Shown here piece by piece: positions 17,358 through 26,700 of a stretch of DNA of 64,000 bases. The position numbers and the translations under genes are program-made. Each line of letters begins with the position of its first letter. The first letter of the stretch is position 1. The notes below the pieces were generated by a model that ran no database searches, was not told the DNA's origin, and saw nothing but the letters and a program-made list of their open reading frames with translations. The stretch comes from Planctomycetota bacterium (GTDB taxonomy: Bacteria; Planctomycetota; Phycisphaerae; SM23-33). The stretch lies in NCBI GenBank assembly GCA_022705325.1, contig JAKJER010000003.1, forward strand, positions 117,419 through 181,418, read 5' to 3'.

Positions 17358-18743
17358 ATGGATAACCGACCCCGCCAGATCACGCTCGACGAATGGGACG
17401 CCCGGCACGCGGAGCTTGTCCGGGGCGGGCTGGTCGAGCCTGCCTACGGCGGGCCGATCAGCCGCCACGTGATCGAGGGCGGCGACCTCAGGCTGACCAG
17501 GCTGCGCTTCGACAACTCGCCGGCCGCCCTGCGCCTGTGGAACTTCCTGCTGACCGAAGAGGACCGGCTTCGCCAGGCCAGGGCGGAGGGCAAGAAGCTC
17601 GTGGGCGTGATGAAGGACCTGGGCACCTCGGCGGCGTTGGCCTGGTGTTTCGACAACCTGGCCGCCTTCTACCCAGACGGGGCATGGTGGATCCCCTGCG
17701 TGATGGAACTGAGCGACGGGCTGTTCCACATCGCCGACTCCCTGGGCTTTGACGAGTCGTTCTGCCCCGTGCGGGCCATGCTGGGGGCGTTTGTCACCGG
17801 CGCGCATTTCCCCCTGCCCGACCTGCTGGTCTGCTCCGCCGGGGCCGTCTGCGATGACTTCTCCGCTATCGCGCAGCGGCTGGCCTCGCTGGGCCAGCCG
17901 ATCCTGTGGTGGGAGGTCCCCCACCGCACGGCGCCGGACGCCGACGAGGAGGCGATCGAGCTGCCCGGAGGTCTGCGGGGGCGGAGCGAACAGGTGGCCG
18001 CGGTGCGGGCCGAGTTGGAGCGCGTGAGGTCGGCCCTGGAGAACCTGGCCGGGCGACCGCTGACCGACGACGACCTCGCCCGCGGCATCGCCGAGACCAA
18101 CAAGGTCCGCCGTCTGCTGGCGGAGCTGCGCCGGCTGGCCTACTCGGCCGAGCCGTGCCCCATGCCCGCCCTGGAGATGCTCATCGCCGAGATGCTCGCC
18201 ATCCACTTCTGCAGCGACCGCGACGAGTCCCAGGTCGTGCTGGGCGAGCTGCTGACCGAGGTCCGCCGCCGCGTGGACGCGGGCACGGGCCCGTTCCCCG
18301 CCGGCCTGGCCCGCGTGTTCTGGGTCAATCCCGTGGCCGACCTGCGGGCGATGAACCTGCTGGAAGAGTGCGGCGGGCGGATCTGCGGCACGGAGTACCT
18401 CTTCGCCCACGCCCTGGACGAGATCCCCCAGGACGTGGAGCCCATGGAGGCCCTGGCGCGGTCAGCCCTGGCCGACCCGATGGTCGGCTCGGCCCGCGAG
18501 CGGGCCGCCCGCATCTGTCGCGACGCCGCCGAACTGGGCAGCGAGGCGGTGGTCATCTCCCGCATCCCCGGCGCCAGCCACTGCGCGCTGGAGGGAGCGG
18601 TGATCGCGCAGGCCGTCCGCCGCCTGGGCCTGCCCGTGCTGGAGATCGAGGTGCCCCCGGTGAGCGAATCGGTGCGGACCTCGCTCCAGACCCGTCTTCA
18701 GGCACTCGTGGAGACCGTCCTGGCCCGTCGGCGTACCGGGTAA
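17358..18743 (+). CDS. 2-hydroxyacyl-CoA dehydratase-type subunit (HgdA-like)
   Basis: 461 residues from ATG 17358. Contains the family's two Rossmann-like lobes: KLVGVMKDLGTSAALAWCFD and later RVFWVNPVADLRAMNLLEEC, with GGRICGTEY and the C-terminal GASHCALEG plus LPVLEIEVP. Cys residues within FCPVRAM, SAGAVCDD, EECGGRICG and SHCALEG are candidate cluster ligands. The central AETNKVRRLLAELRRL helix corresponds to the linker seen in HgdA and BcrB. It follows its partner after 5 nt and is surely co-expressed. The real substrate (hydroxyacyl-CoA, aromatic acyl-CoA or the double-cubane type of reduction) cannot be read from sequence. The electron-donating ATPase must be encoded elsewhere. Confidence 0.82.
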   Translation: MDNRPRQITLDEWDARHAELVRGGLVEPAYGGPISRHVIEGGDLRLTRLRFDNSPAALRLWNFLLTEEDRLRQARAEGKKLVGVMKDLGTSAALAWCFDNLAAFYPDGAWWIPCVMELSDGLFHIADSLGFDESFCPVRAMLGAFVTGAHFPLPDLLVCSAGAVCDDFSAIAQRLASLGQPILWWEVPHRTAPDADEEAIELPGGLRGRSEQVAAVRAELERVRSALENLAGRPLTDDDLARGIAETNKVRRLLAELRRLAYSAEPCPMPALEMLIAEMLAIHFCSDRDESQVVLGELLTEVRRRVDAGTGPFPAGLARVFWVNPVADLRAMNLLEECGGRICGTEYLFAHALDEIPQDVEPMEALARSALADPMVGSARERAARICRDAAELGSEAVVISRIPGASHCALEGAVIAQAVRRLGLPVLEIEVPPVSESVRTSLQTRLQALVETVLARRRTG

Positions 18744-18866
18744 GGCGACGAAAAGCCCGGAGAATCGGGGTTGGCAAATGCCGGGGAAACGCGTATCATG
18801 ATTGTATCGGGCTGCATTTCCTTGACATAGACGCCTTAGCGAGGTTCCAGACGAGGAGGACGGAGA

Positions 18867-20369
18867 ATGAACAAGAAGGCTCTTTGTATTGCCGCCGTCC
18901 TGGCGGCCGTGAACGTTGCGCCCTTGTCAGCCCTTGCGGGCCTGGTGGCGTACTGGCCCATGGATGAAGGCGGCGGCAGCACCACAGTCAACGTCGCCGG
19001 CAGCGGGCTCAACGGCACGCTGACCAATATCGGCGCCAACACGTGGGTGACCGGTCGCGACGGCACCGGCTTCGCGCTCAATTTCAACGGCTCCAACCAG
19101 ATGATGGACGCCGGCACGAACGCCGCGATGGACGCCATCAACGAGAAACTGAGTCTGGGCACATGGGTCAAGACCAGCAACACCGGCGCATGGTACCGTT
19201 CGATCGCCTCAAAGTTCGGCAACTCGGGGATCAACAACTTCTGGGGGTTGGGCTGGCTGGGAGCCAACCAACTTGCCTTCATCACCCGCGACTCAGGCGG
19301 TTCCCGGATAGCGCCCGTCGCGCCCACCACCTGGGGCCTGGACAACCAGTGGCACCACGTCATGGGCGTGCGGGACAAGGGCGGGACCAACAAGGCCTCG
19401 TTCTACGGCGACGGCGACCTGCTCCAGGAATTGACCATTACCAACGGAGACATCAGCAACGACCGTCCCTTCCAGGTCGCCAGCCATTATGGGAGCAACT
19501 ACGTTCCCGAGACGGTCGACGACCTGGCCATCTGGGACCAGCCGCTCACGCCCTACCAGGTGCGGGCCCTGGCCCGCGGGCAGGTCACGCCCGCGACGGT
19601 CGCCTCGGCCACCAACGAGATCCTGAAGGACGGCCCCGTCGCCTACTGGCGGTTCGAGGAGTCCCGCACGACCGGCATCAACCTGGCCGCCGACTCGACG
19701 GGCAACGGGCGTACCGCGAGCTACAGCAGCCCGGTCGTCACCGTCGCCCGCCACACGGAGTTCGACCCGCTCAACCGGGCGGCCAAGTTCGACGACACGA
19801 ATGACTACGTCAACTATTCCGGCCTCCCGCCGGCGGATTTCGGCGGCAGCGGGTCGTACTCGGTTGAACTGTGGTTCAACGCCGCCTCGCGCCACCTGGG
19901 CGACCTGGTGGCGATTACCAGCACCGGCGGCGGGCACGTGCTGCTGCTGGAGTTGGGAACCAACGGGAACATTCGCTACCTGCACCGCATGCCCCCGGGA
20001 AGCGGCGGCGGGACCAACATCTACGCCCCTGCCAGCTCCTACAACGCCGACGAATGGAACCACCTGGTCGCTGTCAAGGACGCGGGCACCATGCTGTTGT
20101 ACCTGAACGGCAATCAGGTCGGCACGGCCAGCGACACCACTGCTTTCAACGACACGCTGAACGTGGCCTTGGGGCGCATCACCCAGAGCGGCTCCGACCG
20201 GTCCTTCCAGGGCCTGCTCGACGAGGTCGCCCTGTACAACTACGCCCTCAGCGTCGATGAGATTCGCGCCCACATGAATATGGTGGTGCCCGAACCGGCC
20301 TCGGCTGTGCTGGTCCTGCTGGGCACCATGGGTCTGGGCGGGCGGATTCGCAGACGGATGCGGCGGTAG
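18867..20369 (+). CDS. Secreted LamG/PEP-CTERM protein with two LamG domains
   Basis: 500 residues. Signal peptide MNKKALCIAAVLAAVNVAPL with cleavage near ALA. Two concanavalin-like LamG domains: about 25-235 (GLVAYWPMDEGGGSTTVNVA, WHHVMGVRD, VDDLAIWDQPLTPYQV) and about 250-470 (GPVAYWRFEES, WNHLVAVKDAGTM, LLDEVALYNYALSVDEI). The C-terminus is a PEP-CTERM tail: VPEPAS, a hydrophobic stretch, then RRRMRR. In PEP-CTERM systems an exosortase cuts this tail at the outer face of the inner membrane and the protein goes on to the surface or matrix. No exosortase is in this window. GAGGAGG lies a few bases before the ATG. LamG domains generally bind glycans. A second, single-domain LamG/PEP-CTERM gene lies at 46328. 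Confidence 0.9.
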   Translation: MNKKALCIAAVLAAVNVAPLSALAGLVAYWPMDEGGGSTTVNVAGSGLNGTLTNIGANTWVTGRDGTGFALNFNGSNQMMDAGTNAAMDAINEKLSLGTWVKTSNTGAWYRSIASKFGNSGINNFWGLGWLGANQLAFITRDSGGSRIAPVAPTTWGLDNQWHHVMGVRDKGGTNKASFYGDGDLLQELTITNGDISNDRPFQVASHYGSNYVPETVDDLAIWDQPLTPYQVRALARGQVTPATVASATNEILKDGPVAYWRFEESRTTGINLAADSTGNGRTASYSSPVVTVARHTEFDPLNRAAKFDDTNDYVNYSGLPPADFGGSGSYSVELWFNAASRHLGDLVAITSTGGGHVLLLELGTNGNIRYLHRMPPGSGGGTNIYAPASSYNADEWNHLVAVKDAGTMLLYLNGNQVGTASDTTAFNDTLNVALGRITQSGSDRSFQGLLDEVALYNYALSVDEIRAHMNMVVPEPASAVLVLLGTMGLGGRIRRRMRR

Positions 20370-20404
20370 CCTCTCCGTCGCTCGCCCGCGACCCGACGAC
20401 TCCG

Positions 20405-21499
20405 CTACGCCTGGAGGTGCTTGGCGAAGCACGCGGTTGCGCGCTTCCACATTTCCTCGCTGAGCACGTGGCCCGTGCCTTCTTCGACGTACCACGTGAA
20501 GCGATCTTCCGCCCCGGCCGCCTTGTAATGGCGTGCGATGGTTGCGATGCCCTCGCGGGCCTCCTCGATCGGGCTTCCGCCGTCCTTCTCGCCGAGGTTC
20601 AGGTGCAGCGCCCGCGGGGCGGTCAGAGCCGCGATGTCCGGCGTGTCGCCGTACTGGAACCAGCCCGGGATGAAGTTCGGGAAGCAGTGCAGGATGTGCG
20701 TGCGGTGAATGGCGGCGTAGGTCGGCAGGCAGCAGTTACCCACCAGCACCTTGAGCCTCTGTTCCCACGGGCCGACCAGCCACGTGTGCGTCGAGCCCAT
20801 CGAGTGCCCGTAGCAGCCGATGCGGTCCTTCCGGACCTCCGGGCGGCTGCACAGGTAGTCGACGGCCCGGCGCATGTCGAGGATGTTCTTCCAGGCCATG
20901 CACTTGCCCGCGACGACGTAGCGGAGGAACTCGAACCGCTCGAAGTTGCCGCCCTTGAGGTGCGGGCTCTGCCGCTTGCCGAAACACAGCGCGTCCGGAC
21001 AGATGGCGACGTAGCCGAGCTTGGCCAGCGCCACGCCCGTGTGGTGCATGGGGCTGCCCGCCAGCCCGGCCGGTTCGACGCTGCCCAGGTGGTAGGCCCC
21101 GTTGTGCTGGTGCCACACCGCCACCGCCGGCGCCGCCGCCGCGGCCGTCACGCCGTCGGGCACGAGCACGTAGGCCGGCACGCGGTCGCCAGGCTCGACC
21201 TCGTAGGTGACGCTCTCGATGCGGTAGCCGTCCTTCTGCGTCACCTCGCCCACCTTGGGCTTCAGGTCGCACGGTTCGGGCCACGGCCCGCCCAGGCACG
21301 CCTGGAGCTTGTCCCGTAACTGGTCCGCCGACCACTTCCGCTCGCGCTCGCTCGCCGCCATCGCCGCCTGCTCCTTCTTCGCTTCGGGTTCGGCGCCGAG
21401 TCCGCCCTCGGCGCCGGCCAACCAGGCCGCACCGGCGGCCGTGCCCGCCAGGAACTCCCGCCGCCCCATGCCGGGGGGCGAATGCTCACCCGTGCTCAT
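20405..21499 (-). CDS. Tat-exported alpha/beta hydrolase (acetyl xylan esterase/dienelactone hydrolase type)
   Basis: 364 residues. Twin-arginine leader GRREFLAGTAAGAAWLAG near residue 12. The hydrolase fold shows the nucleophile elbow GHSMGS (Ser about 227) and a C-terminal GTGHVLS with the likely catalytic His; the acid is probably in LNLGEKDGGSP. It resembles the large-substrate esterase group that removes acetyl or methyl groups from polysaccharides, found in many planctomycetes. Start ATG 21499 has GGAG 8 nt upstream. Its gene lies 37 nt after the 696-residue gene, so it may be the last member of that unit. It is convergent with the LamG gene. Confidence 0.82.
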   Translation of the reverse strand: MSTGEHSPPGMGRREFLAGTAAGAAWLAGAEGGLGAEPEAKKEQAAMAASERERKWSADQLRDKLQACLGGPWPEPCDLKPKVGEVTQKDGYRIESVTYEVEPGDRVPAYVLVPDGVTAAAAAPAVAVWHQHNGAYHLGSVEPAGLAGSPMHHTGVALAKLGYVAICPDALCFGKRQSPHLKGGNFERFEFLRYVVAGKCMAWKNILDMRRAVDYLCSRPEVRKDRIGCYGHSMGSTHTWLVGPWEQRLKVLVGNCCLPTYAAIHRTHILHCFPNFIPGWFQYGDTPDIAALTAPRALHLNLGEKDGGSPIEEAREGIATIARHYKAAGAEDRFTWYVEEGTGHVLSEEMWKRATACFAKHLQA

Positions 21500-21536
21500 T
21501 CATGCGCTCCGAAGGGCATAACGCCGCCCGAGCGGG

Positions 21537-23627
21537 TCAGTTCTTCCAGTTGCTGTAGTTTACGGTGAAGAACAGCTTGTCGCCCGGCAGGGCGAGGATC
21601 TTCTCCAGGCGGAACAGTTGCCCGTCCACGGGCAGGCGGACGCGGATGGGCGTGGCGCCGGCGGCCTTGGCCCGCTGCTCGATCTGCTGCTCGAACTGCT
21701 GCTGCATCTTCTGGGCCTGCTTGGGCAGGTCCACCTTGACGACGTTGCCGGCCGCCGCGTCGGTGGCCATCGTGGCGAAGTCGTTGACGACCTTGAGCGT
21801 GCCTTCGAAGCCGCTCTCGCCCCCGCCGAACAGACCCGGCGCCCGCCCGTACTTGCCCTGCGCCGGCGCGTAGTAGTTGGCCATCACGTGGACGATCGGG
21901 GCCTCCTCCAGCGTGGGCAGATTCACCGTCAGCTTGCCCTCGGGCGGGGCGGGCTGGGCCGGCGTCTCCACGTACACCAACTCGACGGGGAAGCTGGCCA
22001 ACTCCTGGGCTGCCGCCGACGAGCGGATCAGCGGCACGAGCAGGACCTGGGGGTTCTTGGCGTCCGAACCGGGCAGCACGGTATTGCCGCCCACCGACGC
22101 CGACCAGAGCTGGGCCCCCTCCACCAGGTGCACGCGGAGGAACTGGTTGCGGTTGTTGCGAACGTTGTAGATGACCCGCGTCATCCGCCGCCCGTCCTCC
22201 AACTGCATGATCGTCGCCAGGGCCGAGTCGGCGATCGTCACCAGCACCTGTACCTCGCCGTGCCGCTTGACCTGCAGGGCGATCTTGGCGTCCTGTCCGA
22301 CGTAGCGGAAGCCCAGCAGAATGGGCTGGCGGGTCATGGCGGACAGCTCAGCCGGGAGCTGTTGCACGTCGATCTTGGTCGCCGTCGTGGTCTGGGCGGG
22401 CTCGATCTCGACGTTGGCCAGGGCGGCCACGCCGACGAAGCCCTTCTCTCGCTCGACGCCCGCCGGGCGGATGAGCGGCACGTCGGCGGTGGCGGCGGCC
22501 GGGGCCTCGTACGAAATCCGCAGGGCGTACGAACCGACGACCTCGCCGCGGAAGGTCACGGCGAGTTGATCGTTCTCGGTCCGCCAGTCCTGGACGTTCG
22601 TGCCGGTGACATCGAGGATGGAGGCCTCCTTGGGCACGGCGAGCTTGAGCTCGCGGATGGGCGAGTGCAGGATGTTGAGGTTGACCGACGCCTGGCAGAC
22701 CAGCACTCCCTCGGCCACGCTGACCAGCGTGGACGACTCGGCGTAGAGCTTAGGCGGGGCAGCCGCCGCCTTGCGCAGTACGCGCTCCCATGTGATCGCC
22801 ACGGGCCCGCCGGCGGCCAGGGCGGCCGCCACCTTCTTGTCGGCGGCGCGGGACACCAGCGACTGCGCCCCGGCCACCTTCACCTGCGTCAGTTCGTCCT
22901 CGGTGGTCAGGTCCAGCGCAGCCGAGCCGGGCAGGGCGCGGTCGAACGTGACGCTGGAGATGCCCGAGGTCTTGCTGACCTGGACGACGAACTTGATGGT
23001 CACGTCCAGGGCGCCGGTCTTCTCGGTCATCAGCTCGTAGACGTTGCCGTTGGCGTTGAGGTACACGCCCTCGCCCAGCGTGGTGTCGGTGACGGCAACG
23101 CTGGCCGGCAGGACGGGGATGCGCTTCCAGCCGCTCTGGCGAAGGATGTTGAGCTTCAGCGTGAGCGTGAAGCTCACCTGGTCGGCCCCGAGGACGCCTT
23201 CGTAGCGGGCCGACGAGATGACGTACTCCGCCGGGGGCGGGGCGGCGGCGTCGGCCTTCTTGCGGACCGACCACTCCAGCAGGGCCATGAAGTCCTTCCA
23301 GGGCAGGTCGACCATGGCCTGGTTCATCGGCACGCGACCCTTGAGTTCGACGCCCAGGAGCTGCTCGACCTCTTTCCACGGGATGGTCAGCACCTGCTGG
23401 CCCTTCTTGGCCGGGTCGTAGCCGGTGATCTTGACGAACTCGTCCCAGCCCAGGACGACCTGGCCGCGTCCGGGCCCCAGCACGGGCACGACGACCGGCG
23501 GAGCCGGCGCCGCCGCGTCCACCGCCGCTCCCACCGCACCGCGAGCCGGCCGGGTCGCCGGCTGGGCCCATGCGTCCACTGCTCCGATCAGGATGATCGC
23601 CGCCAGGATGATCGTCGTCGTTCTCAT
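21537..23627 (-). CDS. Secreted beta-rich protein of unknown function (696 aa)
   Basis: Signal peptide MRTTTIILAAIILIGAVDAWA. No named domain is recognised. The sequence is rich in beta strands and Val/Thr, with repeated edge-strand patterns such as VYLNANGNVYEL, and ends with QLFRLEKILALPGDKLFFTV and NYSNWKN. A helical Gln-rich section lies near 620-660 (KMQQQFEQQIEQRAK). Residues about 470-560 (TRVIYNVRNNRNQFLRVHL, then SFPVELVY) match a segment of the neighbouring 1804-residue protein (CRVRYEVRNRTRQFLRLGL, SFPVEIVF), so the two share a homologous module. AAAGGA precedes the ATG. It is 67 bp downstream of that gene on the same strand, which suggests a common transcript. Role unknown; likely periplasmic or outer surface. 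Confidence 0.75.
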   Translation of the reverse strand: MRTTTIILAAIILIGAVDAWAQPATRPARGAVGAAVDAAAPAPPVVVPVLGPGRGQVVLGWDEFVKITGYDPAKKGQQVLTIPWKEVEQLLGVELKGRVPMNQAMVDLPWKDFMALLEWSVRKKADAAAPPPAEYVISSARYEGVLGADQVSFTLTLKLNILRQSGWKRIPVLPASVAVTDTTLGEGVYLNANGNVYELMTEKTGALDVTIKFVVQVSKTSGISSVTFDRALPGSAALDLTTEDELTQVKVAGAQSLVSRAADKKVAAALAAGGPVAITWERVLRKAAAAPPKLYAESSTLVSVAEGVLVCQASVNLNILHSPIRELKLAVPKEASILDVTGTNVQDWRTENDQLAVTFRGEVVGSYALRISYEAPAAATADVPLIRPAGVEREKGFVGVAALANVEIEPAQTTTATKIDVQQLPAELSAMTRQPILLGFRYVGQDAKIALQVKRHGEVQVLVTIADSALATIMQLEDGRRMTRVIYNVRNNRNQFLRVHLVEGAQLWSASVGGNTVLPGSDAKNPQVLLVPLIRSSAAAQELASFPVELVYVETPAQPAPPEGKLTVNLPTLEEAPIVHVMANYYAPAQGKYGRAPGLFGGGESGFEGTLKVVNDFATMATDAAAGNVVKVDLPKQAQKMQQQFEQQIEQRAKAAGATPIRVRLPVDGQLFRLEKILALPGDKLFFTVNYSNWKN

Positions 23628-23650
23628 GGTCTTGTCCTTTCTGCGTCTTT

Positions 23651-23713
23651 GGTTGCCGATTCTCGACTATCGATTGACCTTCAATGGTCAGGTTTCAATG
23701 TTCAATGATCAAT
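23651..23713. repeat. Nine heptad units spanning the end of the 1804-aa gene
   Basis: From 23651 the register GGTTGCC / GATTCTC / GACTATC / GATTGAC / CTTCAAT / GGTCAGG / TTTCAAT / GTTCAAT / GATCAAT runs to 23713. The last units cover the stop codon (23695-23697) and encode the final residues LIIEH. Some units are weak matches, so the array is degenerate. Confidence 0.65.
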
Positions 23714-26700
23714 TCCGCCGCGTCGGTCGGCTCCAGGAGCGTCTTTTCCATGAGGACCCGCTGGCCGACGCGGGGGACCTCGATGGCCTGGGCGACGCGG
23801 GCGAACTCGGGGATCTGCGGCTTCTCGGTCCAGTGCTGCATGGCCCCGGCCCGCACGAGGGTCAGGAAGCGGCCGTTGTCGATGGCCAGAATCTGCTCGT
23901 GCGGCAGGGCGACGGCCGCCGGGCCGATCAGCAGGTTGTTGCCCTTGTCGGCGGCGGCGGCGACGTTCAGGACCATCCCGTTGGCCAGCAGGGCGTCCGT
24001 GCCGACGATGGTCTCCTGGGGCCGGCCGTTGGGATCGACGTAGCCGCGGCCCATCTTGTTGTTCAGGGCCTCCACGTCCATGAGCGAACGGACCTGGGCC
24101 TCGTCCAGCAGGGCGAAGCCGCCCTCTGCGCCCTGCTCGAACCGCACGCCCAGTGCGGCCGCGTCGGCAGCGCTGGCGTTGACGTTGAGGCTGTTGACGA
24201 CGACCTTCTGGCCGAGGTTGTCGCGGAGGTTGCGGGCGACGTCGGACAGAACAGTTTGCACGGCGTCGTGCGGCGTGGCACGGCCATCTTGGCCGTGCGT
24301 CGCAGGGCCGTCGCGGCCCTGCCCCACGGGCGGGACGCCCGTGGTACGCATGGGCGAGACGCCCATGCCACGCGCCCGGTGGATCTGTTCCTGCTCGATC
24401 TGCCAGTCGTTGTTGCGTCGCACGAAGTCTTCGAGCTGGGCCCGCTGGGCGGGATCGACCTGCGGCGAAGCAGCCCACAAGTCCCCGCCGCGAGCAACCG
24501 TACCTCCAAGGATGAGAGTCCCGCCGTCTACGTTGAGCACCCCGCTGGAATCGTGCCAGACGACGGCCGAACCGTTCGCGTTCCCGTCACCCTTGGCCCG
24601 CTGCTCGGCCAGCCGCTCGCCCACCTCGACGGCCGGGCCCTGCGCCTGGCGGAGGTTGGCCAGCAGCGTCTCCACCGCCTTCTGGTTCTCCGGGGTGGAC
24701 TCGACCACGAGCGTTCCATTCACCACGCGTAGCGAACCCACCGTCCCGCCCGCGCTGCGCCAGGTATTGGGCTCGATCGTCTTGGTGACCAGACTCGTGA
24801 TCTCGTCCACCTCCTCCACGCGGGTGGCCAGTTCCTCGCCCGGCTGCCCTTGCGACTGGGCTATCTCGATCTTCGCCCCCTTGAAGTTGGGCACGCGGGT
24901 GACCATGTCGCGGATGTCGTACACCCGCGTCACCGTCCCCCGGCTACGCGAACGCGGACTGTCTGCCTGCACGCCGGACCCGGTCCGCGGCGCCTCGTGC
25001 CCGCGGGGGGCAGATATGTCGCCCGCCACATCCATGGGCCCATTGCGGTCCAGGTCCTGCAGGCCGGCGATGGCGCCCTGGTTCTGCGGGGCCAGGCGAA
25101 GTACCTGACCGTAGGCATCCCTGGCGGCCTCGTGCCGCCCACCCCTGGCCAGCACGTTGGCGTAGTCCAGCAGCTTGCGGCCCTCGTCACTCAGCGGACC
25201 TTCCGGCGGAACGATCTTCGCCGTCTCCGGGGACCGGACCTGCCCGCCCTGTTGTCCGGCAAGTTCTTGCACCGTGGAGTCCGGGATCGGGCGGCGCATC
25301 TGTTCCAGCTTCTGATCCAACTCCTTCGCATGGACGTGCAGGCGGACTATTTCTTCTTCCCTGTGGCGAACCTCAGCCGCTTGGCGTTCCTGTTGCGCCT
25401 GATCCTGCCGCAATTCCTCCGTCTCCTGTGGGGTGAGGGGCTGATTCCTCTGCTGTCGCTCGAAAGCCCGCACCTGGCGGGCGTCGACTTCCTTGTCTGT
25501 GACGCGGGTCCTTCGTTCCAGGCGGTCGTTCTCCGCCTGCAAGACCTTGATCCGGCCCTCCAACTCTTGCCGCTCGTGCTCGATCCGGCTGAGGTCTTCA
25601 CCCGGCTGTGCCGCCAGCCTGCCCGCCCCACCGCCCACGCCGCCGCCGGGTCCCTGGGAGACGCTTCTTTGACCATCCTGCAGCCGCAGCCCCAGCTCCG
25701 GCGCCGCCTGCGGATCGAGCCGCCGGGCCAATTCCAGTGGCCGCCCCTGGCCATCCCCGTCCACACTGAGCCGCTCACGCGTCCGGGCGGGCTGCTGGCC
25801 TGGCCGAAACTCAGCCCGCGACTGGGGCAGTTGTTCAAGCCCCTCTCGCATCTGTTCCAGTTGCTGGACCGGCTCGTCAGCCGACTGCCGGGCCTGCTGC
25901 GCCATCGGATCGGCAGCCCGCTGCATCTGCTGGGCCATCTGCTGCATTTGCCCGCTCCGAGACTGCCGGCCGGACTCCTCGCCACCCACTTCGCCCCGCC
26001 AGGTCCGGCCGGCCGGTTCGTTATATCGCCACCCGCCGTCGCGGCCGCGCGTCTGCTGTTTGGTCTGGGCGGCCACGATCTCGTTGAGGTCCTTGCGGAG
26101 ATCGTCGCGATCGACGTCTTCCATCCGCATGAGCCGCTGGCCGAGGGCAAGGGCGTCATCGTAGCGGCCGGAGGACTTGTATTCGTCCAGCTTGTCTCGC
26201 ATCTCGCGGACGGTGCTTTGTTGTTGCTCCTGGAGCTTCTTAAGTTCCTCGGTCGCCTTCTTCATGACGACCCGCTGCTCGGCCTGGTCGGCGTACTGGG
26301 CCTCGAGCTGCCTGCCCAGCGACTGGGCGGTCTTGAGCTTGGACAGGGCGGCCGTGGTCTTGCCCTCGCGGGCCTCCTGGAGGCCCTTCTCGATGAGGGC
26401 CTTCTGGCGGAGCTCATAGCCGACGTTGGACTGAAAGACCTCCTTCTGCACCTCCACGCCGGCAGCCTTCTGGGCCTTGTCCTGCGTTTGCATCTTGCCG
26501 GAGAGCATCTTGAGGTTGCCCAGGAGACGCTCGGCGTTGGTGGCTTCGCTGGAGCCCGGGGCCAGTTCCAGCACCTTCTCCAGCGACGAGCGGGCGTTCG
26601 TGTAGTCGTTGCGGTCGTAGTAGTCCTTGCCCGCACGGTAGTAGTTGCGCCCGAGGATGGCCTGCGACGCCTTATGCCCCAGCGAACTGCCCAGGATCGA

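Noticed and set aside
24278..24368. Cluster of hairpins as a terminator or CRISPR-like array
   Set aside because: It lies within an open reading frame, has no T tracts, and spacing of 1-3 nt leaves no spacers.
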